NCBI GenBank assembly: GCA_018697195.1
Contig: CM031879.1
Coordinates: 32,128,031 to 32,192,030 of the forward strand
Length of the DNA: 64,000 nucleotides
Source: Certhia americana
Lineage: Eukaryota > Chordata > Aves > Passeriformes > Certhiidae
Direction of reading: 5' to 3'
Under the pieces are notes generated by a model. The model did not search any database, had not been told where the DNA came from, and saw only the letters and a list, made by a program, of their open reading frames with translations. The position numbers and the translations under genes are program-made. Shown here one piece after another: positions 47,586 through 60,164 of the stretch. Numbering within the stretch: the stretch's first letter is position 1; every line of letters starts with the position of its first letter.

Positions 47586-50500
47586 GATGGTGATAGAATA
47601 CAGTTTTGGTTACATTTTGCACTGAAACCTATGACATAAATGTTTTAAAATCTTCCTCATTTTTCAGATATTCTTAACTTAAGGTAAGGAGATGATTTGC
47701 GGAATACACACTAAAAAAATTAGTTCAACCCATATAAGGACCATTAGGTCCTTCAACCTAGTCTGAATGCAGGGTACTCTTCAACATACTGAAAGGCTTT
47801 TGCACTCATCCATAAGCCATGAATCATTCCAGGAGCTCCAGTGACATGAGGGTTCTGCCTCAGAGGATCCAAGCACTGCAGCCCAGCCCCTGTGCACAGT
47901 GCTTGACTCAAGATGGAAATGGAGACCCCAGATCAGCAAGACTCCTCCTCATTCCCTCAGTGCTGGAGACTCAGTCAGACAGCAGTGCTGCTCCTACCCC
48001 ACGCCTTCACTGAGGTACCACGGATGAGCACCAAAGGGATGATCTGAATTCACAAGGCTTAACTGGAAATTTAACGAGCCAAACTGCAGTGGAGCTTAGC
48101 AATTGCCCCACTAAACATCCAGGTAGGAATGATCCTTTGGCAAGCAGACACAAGAATTCATCCAGGATTTCTTCTATACAAGGTAAATCCTCTGCAGGCT
48201 GGTAAACAGGGAAACCAAACCTGTAAACATCTCTCTTGGACAGAAGTTTGGACTCTTCTTGGCAAATTTTACCATCTTATTTATTTATTTAACTGCCTCG
48301 CTTCTTTAGTTATTAACAATAACAGATGGACAGGAAGAGTTTTTTGCTTTGTTGGGAGGTTGGAAGCTAATTTTTCTTTTTTTTTTTCCCCTCTGTGGGC
48401 CATGTGAGGTGATTCACAGAAGAGCTTTTCGTCAAGAAAAGTAGCACTACATGCACCACACTCTCAGAACTGCCAGCACAGCGACCCTTTTAAAAGATAC
48501 TTCATACATTACCTCTTAGAAAAATGGTTTACCCCAGGGACATATACACATCCCTGAGAAGCTGGAGATTTTTGAGCATCTGCAGGGACAGCTGGCATGA
48601 TGGTTACAGCAGCTGTCGCACTTGAATTATGAAATTGTGCATCGCCCAAGGAAAGGATCAATGTCATGCAAATCTCACAAACCTGAACTCAAGTCACAAA
48701 GAAAATTAAGGTGGGAGAGACAACTGTTCTGATGATATGAGCGAGACTTGTTTGAATCACTCCATAATTTCAAATAATATGTTACATACTCTGTGCTGTA
48801 CATTCATACTGCATTTCTAAGGCTTCCATCTGAAGAAGAGTCATTTTATTTTGAAGTGTCTACTAAAATTTCATTAAAATCTTTGGGGGTAAGAAACAGC
48901 ACTAGTGAAGCAAGAAGGCTGTGGAGTTTTAAAATCAAACTTCAATAAAACATTTATTTTTTTGACTCAAACCAAGCAGGAGATGTCAGTTCTTCAGTGA
49001 GGTTTTCCTGCTTGAGAAAATTATGCCTGGGTTCACAGTCGATTAGTTATGTGACTGACCTGATTTATTATGTATCACTGCTACTTCAAAAGAGGAGCAG
49101 CCTGAACAAAGAAGCAAAAGATACATCAGTATTAATGACTTGCCTCTATTAAATGGCTAGCAGAAATAATTACATTTACTATTTTTTAACTTGCTATTCA
49201 ATATTTGCTCCTTTGCATGAAAGAAAAGAATTTTAATGAAATTCAGGTAATTAATATAAATAATGGCTGAGGTTGTCTGCTCACATATGGCAGGAGCAGA
49301 GGGCTTGTAAGAAAGTCTTCTCCCCAAGACTCAGCTTTGCTTTTGAGAGATTCCCACAAATCCAGGGAGCCCTTGAGACCCTCAAGAGGTCACAGAAAGT
49401 GCTCAAAACAGGGGAACTCCCCATAGCTGGGTCTGGCCCTTTTTACAGCATAGCTACGTCAGAATTCTAAGGAATTCAAAAATCACACTACTTCATTCCT
49501 CAGGAAAACAGGTTGGGAGGTTTAGAAGGAAACAGACCAACGAGTGACAGTTAACAGGTACTTTTTTTAAAAAAAAAGATTTATTTGTTTTTCTTTTCCC
49601 CAAGTAATTTCCATAGACCAAAGATCTCACACAGTGCTAAGTTCTCCATGTCAGTAAGTTATCAGCTCCCCTGAGCTCAGGTCAGGCAGACCTGAGGGTA
49701 GGGTTTATGGACACCATCAGTGGAAATGCACATCTTTAAAAAAATGCTGAATAATCTTCTATATTTTTCATTTACATACACATACACTGAAGATCATCTA
49801 AAATAATCTAGGACATTCAAAGACAAAATCAATACTTCTTTACATCCCACAAGTCTATTTCAATACTACTAGAGGTCAAAAATATCATCCCTTCACCCTA
49901 TACAGTCTGAACACAAATAATAAAGTTACAACATAACTAGAAACTGATCACAGAATAAAGATTTGGTTTTTCTGGATCAGAACTCCCCTAGATTCAAATA
50001 AGGGGAAAAAAAGTGAAATTAGTATCTCATACCTGCATTACTTAATGAGTTTTCTGCAAGTTTTCTCCCCTGTCCATATTTGTAAGTCATAAAAAAGAAT
50101 TAAATGTTTCTGCAAAATTGTTTACCTATTGCAAAATCCTGAGTGCTACAACTGAATACATACTGCAATGCACAAATGAGTACAAAACCCATTTGATTTC
50201 AATGATGGTTTACTTAATCATCAATAAAATGTGACCTTTAGATGAATATATATAATTTTGTTACTTAAAAAAGTGAACTAATTCATAATTTTTAAACTGA
50301 AGGTATTGTAAATGAAGGTGAGTTCACTATTAAAATACTGCACACTGGCAGTGCTAGCAGTGCATTTACATTCCCTTCTCTAGAGAATTATGTCCCCCTT
50401 GCAAAACGGAATCACCTTCAGTTATTGCTACAAATCCAGCATGGACAAGAATGCTGAGCTAGCAAAACGTTATTTAACTACTGCCATGACAAATTGGCAA

Positions 50501-50739
50501 GCAGCAGAAATCAAAGAAACATATTCAGAAGAGCCCTCAATAATCGATGCAATGAGCAGCAAACCAATAAAGCATTTTAGTGTCCATTCTCAAGATCATG
50601 CAGTTGATTAATTTCCTAATAGATTTACACGTAAGTAGTTACCCATGAATATTGCTGTCAATTTTTAATGGAGGGTTCTCAGAAGTGCTTCATGATTAAC
50701 ATCGCACTCCAGTTAAACAAGAAAAGCCATTAAACTTAC
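47586..50739 (-). other. Intron, no exon supported
   Basis: AT-rich with moderate-GC patches near 47860-48010 and 49290-49440. No exon fits on either strand. Confidence 0.5.
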
Positions 50740-50923
50740 TGTAAATACATCTTGATTTAATCTCTTTGAAGCACACTGGCACGCATAAAAGAAAACTTTC
50801 TTAAGTTGTACTTGTCCAGGCTTAAAGGACCTTATGTGTACCACACCATGACTGTTGACAACAAAATGTTTTTCCTTGCATTCACCACATTCTTGGTCAT
50901 ATTCCCATTTCAAATTTCTGTTT
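50740..50923 (-). CDS. Candidate internal coding exon with CxxC and CxC motifs
   Basis: Acceptor TTTGCTCTGCTGCCTCTGTGTTATCAG, perfect GTAAGT donor, phase 2 to phase 0, 61 codons. It reads NRNLKWEYDQECGECKEKHF, then VVNSHGVVHIRSFKPGQVQL, then KKVFFYACQCASKRLNQDVF. The cysteine pairs CGEC and CQC lie 33 residues apart with two histidines between them. This could bind a metal ion or form disulfides. The alternation of hydrophobic and polar residues suggests beta strands. This is a very convincing exon, though I cannot name the family. Confidence 0.66.
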
Positions 50924-53900
50924 CTGATAACACAGAGGCAGCAGAGCAAATTGATCTTTAAGTATATTTTTAACTCCTATAGAATTAAATGTATGAGAAT
51001 CAAACACCTTCCACTGACTTAAAGTTCTACTTATAATGCTAAATTGGTATGCTAAAACATATGAAATATTAATTGCTACTTTGAAGATGATTTAAGAACT
51101 ACAGCCACCTATGGCAGGACATGATGAAGCATGCTAAGTAGTAGAGTATTACAGTCCTCCACAGAAAATTATTTCTAAATTAGCTATAACCATGAGGCAT
51201 GTTCCTGACCAACCAAAACGACGTGGACTAGTAAATTTACCAGCATGCAGACTGGCTGACTATTTCTGCTTTGGGTTCATTGGTTCTGAAAAGGCTGATG
51301 TCTCCTCCTCTATTTCAGTTTTACTCCCTAAGACCCAGCTCTGTTCATGACTTGACCCTACGTAGGAAGCAGAAGAACCAGGCTGCAGCTAAATAACACC
51401 ACCAAGCATCACAAGAAGGGGGTCATTGGATGTAGCTCAATGTTTGGAGAGATGGTGTCAACTTTCAGGAAGGACCAACAAAGCATCAAGTTGAAACTAT
51501 CCTAAGGTCTCTAACCCTTTCATTTCCCTTCTTTTTTGTATGGGATGCACATAATATTGACCCAACTTTCCAAATTTTGAGGCATGAATGACATCCACTA
51601 AGCCTTCTAGATCGTTCACAAGGAATCTAGTGCTATGGAGCACAAAATGCTGTCAACTCAACTCACTACAAGAGGTAGCCTCGTTAAGGGGCAAATTCCA
51701 GTGAGGTGACACTGAGTAATTTTTTACTATCCCCACTGAAAAACTATCAGGTTTTTAAAGCCTTTTTGATATGCACATGTAAGTGGTGGAAACGAACAGC
51801 CTGTTTGAGGGTGGCCATTCCTTTCACGTGTCACTCATGTCTGAACAGAACAATGAAGTCAGTGTTCTTACAGGTGCCAGAGGTATGGGAAGAAGAGGAG
51901 CAAAGGGAAGATGGCAGCACCTACACAGAACGCTCTCCTCCCTCATAGCTGCATTTGTTTCTCAATTGTTGACAGAATCTCCTGGAGAAATTCTCTTCTA
52001 AAAAACTTCTACTCCACTTCTTGATCAGCTGTCCTGCAGCAGAAGAAAGGTCTGTGTTGCCTGACTTTAGTTTCAGTGTTTCTCAGTAACACCTAAGCTC
52101 TTAAGTATTTAGCAGCAAAGCTTCACTAAAAGATGAAAAATCACTGGAAACAGCACTGACCATCATTAGCAAAGAATCATGAAAGCTTTACGTGTCATAT
52201 ATCTTACACAAGATCACATAATTCTGATTTAAAACACACGGACCTTCTGATTTCTATCACTTTTTACAAGAAAATACAAATTCCATACACAGGGACAAAA
52301 CCCTAAATGAACACATTTATTCTACCCAAAGCTCTCATTTTACAGTTACAGTGCAGTGCCATCTGCTGTACATTTGTTTATGTGCAATTCTTCCAACCAC
52401 CAATATGACAAAGAAAACCTCATCATGGTTATTTAAAACCTTTGAGCATCAGCAGTCCTACAACATGCAATTTTGTCACTAGCATTTTAAACCAAAATAA
52501 GACTGAGGACTGCATATTCCATTCTGCAAGTATACAAAAAGCTACACAGATGTATGCTAACATAAGGGTGGCTGCTGAATAAAGAAATCAAACGAGACCA
52601 TAGGGAACCACTGTTTTTATTTCTCTCAGAAACACGCACCAATTTTTATGGTCACAGCTGGGGTTTACATGAATCTTCTTCAATTAAATATTAATATGCA
52701 TTTTAACTGCATTCCCTCATTAACAACCAATGATGCCACAGACTGCAAAGAAAGCTGCCAATTTTCAGAGTTCACTTTGCTCAAGCTTAGAGTGTCTGTC
52801 ATAAACGCTTGATTTTTTAATTTTTTTTTAATATATATTTTAGGGTAATACAGGAAGGAAAAGAAGCATGTCCCTGGAGATAGCCAATAAAATGTTCACA
52901 GCAGATCTCTGGGTTAATATATCAGCATAATTACTTCATCAGAGTCTGCACTGAAATAAATAAATTGAGATGCACTTGTCTTATCTGCAGATATTCTTAC
53001 TCTATCCTTATCAATTGAATCACTGTCTAGGTCTCCCTTCCTTATCCATTAAGAATTTCCTTTCCTCAGAGACCGTAAGCTTTTCAAGTGGCTATAAGTT
53101 CCCTTTGACCTAGAGAACAGATGTATTTGCTCTGCCTTTGCCACTAAATGGTAACATGAGCTGCCAATGCAGGAAAAACCCACCCTGTAAGTAGCACTTA
53201 CTCCTCCAAGCACACATTATCTGAGGTCTTACAGCACTCCAACCTCTCTCCTCATGACTTACTACTGTGCAAGAACCAGGAAAGACAGCCAGGTGTCTCT
53301 GGCCATGGCTCACCACAGCCCCAGGGAGTTCCCTGCATCAAGGAGAGATGCATGCACAGCAACTGGAGGTGTTCAGCACCCTGCAGGCATGAGGCACTGT
53401 ACTGCACTGCTGCACCACTGAGGCGTTTTGGAAACACTGGTCTGTACTTCTCTTCCTCCAATGTATTCTTATTCATGCAACTGAGTACCACAACAGTGTG
53501 TTTGTATTTTAAACTAGACATACAAACCCATTCTCAAGAGCATCTGTTCTCCTGAAAACTAATTCCTACTACAAATGTAACATTTTTCATTAAACAATGA
53601 TGAATTCAATCTACTGCTTTACACTTTTTCAGTTTATTTATTCATTCATTATGAAATGAAACGTGCTGAAGTATGGACACTTCATGGAGGTTATCCCAGG
53701 GGATATATCTCGAATACTACTCATAATCAGATCAGATGACTGTCAAGTTTTTGTCTTCGCAGTCATAAAAATGCTGGAGAACACGTGCTAAGAAACAGCA
53801 AAATAAACTTCAATTAGTAAAGAAATTAATTTTATGCCATGATTTTTCAAATGCCTAGGTTTGAAAACACTTCAGGTGGTTAGGAACACTGCAACTGAAC

Positions 53901-55954
53901 TCTCTTGACTACCTCAATAATGGCAAGTACATCTAGTCTGTTTTAGAAGGAGGAGAAAGATGGAGTTCTCCAGTCTCTACAGCAATAGCAGAAGGCACAG
54001 AAAAAACCCCAGATTCTGAGGTGATGAAAGATGCTGCTGTCATATTAAATGTCTCCAATTTACCCACTGTGATATTTCATCAATTACAAAATGAACATGC
54101 AGAGAACTAACTATAGAAGGTACAAATATTTCTCTGGAGTCACACCAGCCCTGCCAACCGTGAAATGTATGCTGCTAAATTACTGATGCTGCTTGCAAAT
54201 TAATGTTCTCTACTGAGAGAATTTTAGAGCAGCAAAACATTCTGAATAGCTAATTTGCATTTTAAACAAGGAAAATAGATAAACCTAAGTTATTCTGATG
54301 AAAAAATATCAGTTAGTCTTGGAAGTCTAGATGCACATTGTCTTAATATGAAGCAAAGGTTTCCCTGCCTCTCCAGCCAGCAACCACAGAATTTACATGG
54401 ACAAATGCCAGCCACAACAGGAAACTAAATCCCAGTTCTGAAGACATACACCAGAAACAACTAACCTCCACAGAACACAGTGTACATCCTTTGCTCTAAA
54501 ATGAAAGGTAAATGAAAAATAAAAGAGAAAAGATATTTTTACACAGTTATGCCCTGATATCTCCTTTGGGCTTCAGAAGCATAAACTGGAAATTAAACTG
54601 ATTTCTGTAAAATAAATGTCTAAATCAATACACTGCAGTCCATTTGAGAAGACAGTTTTTCAAGTAATCTCTTGAGGAAGTATTGCTGTTTTCATCCAGA
54701 AGACAAAGCTTCTGCTAATTAAAGCCCTGTTTTAATTAAAATAATAATAATCATGATGTCCTGTTTCTGTTGTTCTGATTTGTGCAATACAGCTACAGAT
54801 ATACAACTCACAGGTGGCTCTCCAATCTCTGATTTCCTTCTGCATTTCTCTAAAGCCACTCACTGCAGCAGCACCCATGAGCACAAGACACAGATTTCCA
54901 AAAACTGTTGAACACAAAGCTTTGCTCAGCTGTAACTACCCCTACTTTCAGCCAGAGTCAGCTTCTGAGAGTTCCAAAGGTGAAAGTAATAAAGACTGAC
55001 TCTTTAACAGCACAGCTCTACATTATGTATGCTCTCCATTAGCTTTTCTGTGTTCCTACTGATTTTTGCAAGAAAACAAAACCAAGCATAGTTGGTCTGG
55101 CAAGACTATTTGAACATTAGTAGGGCTTGAGCACAAGGAAGTCATCCTGACTCCCAAGCTCTTGAAAAAGGCAGATTATTTCAATCAATAACCTGACACG
55201 TTAAAATCTCTCTACTCTAAAACTTACGTAGCATGGCAGTTGTAAAACAGATTCTCTGTAAAACAGGTTCACCTCAAAGCAGTACATTTCTTCACCAATC
55301 TGAACTCATGGCTTGTACAAAATAATTAACCATTGGTGTCCACAAATAATTTTACTTCTTGAACTATAGTAACAGAGGAATCTGCCAATGAATGCTGTTG
55401 GCAGTCTGTTTAGGAAGTTTGCTTCTCAGATCCTTTGTACAGTAGGTTAATCCCACACCTCAGTCATTCATCTAGTAAACAGACTAATAAAAAATGCAAA
55501 ACTCTCAAGCAGTTTTATATGATAGCTGTTTCTACTCAGGCATGACTGCAAAAACACCCACGAAAGCTCTTCAGCTTTCACAGCATAACAGCAGCTAAAT
55601 TACGTTTTTTTTTTTTTAGATTCTCATCTGAAGCTTCATTGATCCTTTTGGGGAAAAAGAAAAGGATATTCACAGGATCTGCTTTTTACTCTGTACTTTT
55701 AATTTTCCCATTTTTTTCCTATATGATCTGTTTCTCCCTACTGAAATTAAGGGAGTCAACACAGTACAAGCAACTAATTCTCTTCATATCATTAGCAACT
55801 GCAGCAGGAAACACACAGTAAAATTCATCTTAAAAAGAAAATAATAGGGAAAAAAAAAATTGTCTGTATTGTGCAGAAAAAACTTTGGGGGATAACAGAG
55901 CACTTTCAGTCATACTCTCTCAACATTAACTGAGATGTTACTTTGATTCTCTAC
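50924..55954 (-). other. Large intron, no exon supported
   Basis: About 5 kb of AT-rich sequence without a recognisable repeat. Confidence 0.5.
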
Positions 55955-56066
55955 TCATAATAGCCCCGCACTTGAGGATCTTTAAAAATGGTCAAAGCGG
56001 AAAATATGTGATTCTTCACTGTACACAATGTTATTTGCTGAAATCTGTTGGCTTGAAAGAACACTG
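55955..56066 (-). CDS. Candidate internal coding exon, 112 bases
   Basis: A strong acceptor (CCATTTGTTTATTTTTCCTTAG, with another CAG three bases on) and a GTAGAG donor bound it. Phase 1 to phase 2, 36 codons: VFFQANRFQQITLCTVKNHI then FSALTIFKDPQVRGYY. An overlapping frame also opens but meets a stop before the donor. Both borders agree in phase with the exons at 59058-59231 and 50740-50923. The donor is not ideal. Confidence 0.58.
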
Positions 56067-59057
56067 CTAAGGAAAAATAAACAAATGGACAAATTCCCCT
56101 GATCAAACCTAAAGAAATCAGATGAAACAGAGGGCTGGCTGGGTTTGAGTTCAGTATTTTTCATTTGGTTTGGGGGTTTTTGTTGGGATTTTAGTTTGGT
56201 TGTTTTTTCTTCAGTTTGTTTGGGGGATTTTCTGAAGAGAAAAATTGTCAGCTCCCTAGTCTAATTTCAGTCTACCAAGCTGATTATTCTTTTAGCAATG
56301 TACTTAAATGACAACTGATTGGACAGGTCCTTTTTTTTAGGGTCAAAATCAGCATGAACTTCGGGGGAATTATTTAGTCACGTTCACAAAAAGCAATTAT
56401 AGCAAGAGTAACTTGTCAGAGTAGCACAGTGAAACAAAGCTGGCATGAATTTGACAGTCATGGCCTGTCTTTTAGGCTTAGCCTTCAGAAACAAACCCTC
56501 TTGGGACACTGGTGCTGTGTCTCCTTGCACAGCAGACGGCTCCGGGGACCAAGGCTGCTCATCTATCCTTCAAGGCAAGAATATAAATCTGCAAAGAACA
56601 GTTGCAAAGCAGCCCCAGGGCCTGACAGAGGTCTGGGACTGAACTACAGGCCACCTGTAAGGTCTTCACATAAAACTGATTCAGTCTGGCTTTCACTATG
56701 ATGGAATAAAATTCACTCTTCAGAAAACCTGTTCAGTATTGTCAAAAACTGTTTTGTCTCAAAAATGTAATTTTTTTCCTTTTCCATAAAACTTACTGAA
56801 CCGGAGTCTATGAAAAAATAGATTTCCCTAAATCAGGTCAATCAGTAATTTATGGCAATAACACTCTGCATGCTAAGTTAGTAACCTGGCTTTATTAACA
56901 TGTATTTTCATTTAACAGGCTTGCCCAGGCTTAAATATTATTGACGAGTGAAAGAAAAAACAGTAATTTGTACTTATAAGTAAGCAAAGTGAAACTTCAC
57001 CATTTGAAATGGATACTGCAAACTGTTCTTACTTTCAAAATTGCTATTTGAACATGCTTTATTTACTTTAGCTCACTTCCAAAAGGCTACCATTTTAAAT
57101 GTGAAGGTATGTTTCAAGACAGCGCATAATGAGAACACTGTATCTTTTTTTCTTAGGAATAACTTCCCTTCAGATAGAAATTGAAGAATTTCAAGTCTCA
57201 TGAAGTACCAGGATCACTTCAACACTAGAGGAAACAGCCACTCTAAATGGAGTACCCAAGAGCAAAAGCAGAGCCACAATCTTACACATTAAGTACAGAA
57301 GTATCCCTGACTGATACAGCTTTGAGTTATAGAAAGTTGCCTAGCTGTATATTAATATTACATATAGCAATGACATGAAGGCTTTGTAAGTATTTCTTCA
57401 TTTTGTCAGACTGGAATGTGGAATTCACAGTCCTCTGGGCTGTGTCATGGATATTTGTACCTGCCTATCCCTAACTGCTTCTGATACACATTTTGTAAAG
57501 ACAGACCAGAGCTGATCCAAAACCAAACACTTTTTTAGTAGAGGATCCTCCAAGATTTCTCTTTTAGTTTTTATTTGGGCAACAGCTGAAAATCTTCCCA
57601 TCTGGTAAATCATATCATTTTGCCAAAGATGTCTGGGTTTTTAATGATTAACCATTTAATTATTATTTTGATCAGCCTCGAAGACTACCACTGTAACCTG
57701 TAACAGCATCCAAAATATGAGTTTACATTTGGAAAACTTACAGCATTTTTTTTTGCTCATTCTCCAAAACACTAAGATCTACAGCTGGAAGTGAATTTCT
57801 TTCCATTATAAACCTTATAAAAATATCTCCAGGAAAAATATATGCACATACATAATCCTATCATACCTGGTTTGTTTTGGTTTTACTGATGGTTTTACAT
57901 AATCAGACAATCAGGAGGCTGACAGTTTCTATTTTCAGTCCTGTCAGACTCCAGTGGGAAAAAAAGGCATCTGAATTACTGATAACCCAGTAGTGTCTTC
58001 TGACAAGCTAAATCCTGGTTCCCCAAAGACCATTCTTGTTTTTCCCAATACAGTTACTAGAAAACATCATTGCTTTGAAACATGATGGCAACCTACCCTC
58101 TGCTACTGAGTGCAACAGAAACTGGAATGTTTGACACAGAATGGTGCAAGCTGTGTTGTATGAACATGTTTTCACTCTTAAAGAACACTGTAACAGGAAT
58201 TGTGAAAAGAGGGGACAGCTTTAGGAAGCAGAGAGAAGAGAAAGCCAGCACTGCTGCACAGGGCAACCTGCAAGTCCATGCAGAGGACAGCCTTGCCCTT
58301 CACTCATCCCAGCATGGGGAGCCAAGAGCTGGTTGCTCTTCAAAAAAATTAAAATCTCTGTTTCATCATTTTTACTCTCTGCACAGTCAGCTGTTATCTC
58401 CTATTCTCCCCAGCTGGAATGTTTTTACTCTGGTTGATAGAGAGCACTCTCTTTGAGAGCCAAAGCTGAATGGGTGTTGTTGTGATACACATTATCCACA
58501 CAACTAACTGATCTGTTAAAAATTCCACATTAATTATCAGAACTAGTACAATTTCAATGGAAACAGTTAAACAGTACTGCTGCACAACGGCAGTTCAGTT
58601 TGCAATTACACTGTATCACCCAGAACTGCTTACCCTGACTTCCACATTACACTTTGAATTTGTCAAGAGCATCCCAAACCACGTAACTGGCTATGGAAGC
58701 CAATCTGCGTGACAAGGTGTCAAAAGCTGTGAATTCTCCAAGCACCCATGAGCTTATTGTATTATTTGATTTCTTAACCTAGGAGTCAAGGGAAAAATAT
58801 TTTTCTTAAAATTAAATAAAATTTTTCCTTTATACATAATGGGAAAAGAGTGGAAGAGAGAGACTATTCAAAACAGCAAAGTCACCCTGATTAGAGACGT
58901 CCATTTCACACTAATTTTCTCAGACTGGCTGAGAGTCACACAGAGCCAAACAGTCAACAGACTGAAAGTCCAATCCAACTAGATTACATTTGGACAGTGA
59001 CAGGTTATGGAGAAAGGGTTGGCCCATTATTATTTTTCCTGGGTGTGTACAGTTTAC
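56067..59057 (-). other. Intron, no exon supported
   Basis: T/G-rich low-complexity patch at about 56165-56228, otherwise AT-rich. A 124-codon plus-strand frame at 58082-58456 has no splice support. Confidence 0.5.
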
Positions 59058-59231
59058 TCTTTCCTTTTCCATCAGTGCTAAAGAAAATACAAGTGTCTGC
59101 CTGATTTCCATTCTGAACCAAGGCCCATAGTCCATACACATCTGATTCCTTGTCACATTGTGAAAGCATCACAATTAGATGTTTGCTAACGCTCTGCTTT
59201 TCCTTGTCAGCAGATGCCAGTAGAGCAAACA
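59058..59231 (-). CDS. Candidate internal coding exon, 174 bases
   Basis: Acceptor AAGGTATTCTCCCATTTTAG, donor AAAGA|GTAAAC, phase 1 at both ends, 57 codons. It reads FALLASADKEKQSVSKHLIV, then MLSQCDKESDVYGLWALVQN, then GNQADTCIFFSTDGKGK. The strand-turn pattern (VYGLWALVQNG and TCIFFSTDGKG) looks like beta-sheet blades. This is the most 5' exon I hold with reasonable confidence. Family not recognised. Confidence 0.6.
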
Positions 59232-59441
59232 CTAAAATGGGAGAATACCTTCCAAAATAAACAGCATGCCAGAGTTTCCTGGGGAAATTTTTTTGTCTAA
59301 AATGAAAAATTTTAATCTAAGCATTAATATGAACACACAGGAGATGCATTAGTCTGTTCAGAAGTTAACTGTGGTAACTGATGGGTTGATTCTGCAAAAA
59401 TGTTAAAATCTACTGCAAAGCACCTTCACATCCTGGTTTAC

Positions 59442-59529
59442 CAGAATAAAGACAGATCATAATTCTTTTCAAAAAACACTGCTTCACCCTCCAGAGCAAG
59501 GTTTCCAGAAAGACACATAAGCAGTGATG
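59442..59529 (-). CDS. Weak candidate exon, two frames open
   Basis: Acceptor CAGCCTTACCACAG and donor TTCTG|GTAAAC. One frame (phase 0 to 1) fits the start of the exon at 59231 but reads as an unusual Cys/Leu-rich peptide. The other (phase 1 to 2) contains LSGNLALEGEAVFFEKNYDL and looks more like protein, but does not fit in phase. Either the linking exon is missing or this is not an exon. Confidence 0.28.
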
Positions 59530-60030
59530 CTGTGGTAAGGCTGTTTCTTCAGCAAGAAATTCATTAGACTGGACTCTCTGAAGCCTTCTTAAAAGCCCAA
59601 TAAAAGAAACAGGACCCCTGCTGTTTAATGGCAGAGGAGTTTAACAGTGGACTGGACTAGATCCACACACTGTGGATATATAACACTTTTAAGATCCTCG
59701 CTCCAACAGGAACAAATCTGCAGCATTGCAGTGTATGTCTAGGCTTCCAAAGCACCACACAAGATGACCCTGGAGAACCAGCATGTCAGTCACAGGATAC
59801 AACAAGTGGCAGGTGAGCTGGGTACTCTGCCCACACTCAGGACAGCAAGACATATGAAATTGCTCCCATTCCAGGGGTTCAGATCCCTCTGCTGCCTTCA
59901 GTTCAACATCCACAGGCACCTGGGCTACAGAACTTCACTTCCTTCCTGATTTCAGATGCCCTAGTCTCTTTTGCATGCTTGGACTAAGTTTTTTTAAAGT
60001 CTGTTTGGATTTCTTAAAGTAAGTCTTAAA

Positions 60031-60090
60031 AATTTAAATACATTTTATTACACTTTATTATATTTAAATACATTTATTATACTTTATAAG
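60031..60090. repeat. Imperfect tandem duplication, about 30-base unit
   Basis: Two copies of a TTTAAATACATTTTATTACACTTTATTA-like unit in direct tandem (60031-60060 and 60061-60090), with a few differences. Confidence 0.85.
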
Positions 60091-60120
60091 ACATAGATCA
60101 ACCCATTTCAGCAGTCCAGC

Positions 60121-60164
60121 ATTCCAAAAGAGTGATGTGACCATTCCAAAAGAGTGATGTGACC
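60121..60164. repeat. Perfect 22-base tandem duplication
   Basis: ATTCCAAAAGAGTGATGTGA plus CC is present twice without any difference at 60121-60142 and 60143-60164. Identity of the copies suggests a recent event. A short GGAA/AAGG run follows at 60171-60193. Confidence 0.95.

Noticed and set aside
58082..58456. 124-codon plus-strand open frame
   Set aside because: No promoter, splice or composition evidence, and it lies in an intron of the minus-strand gene. Probably chance.
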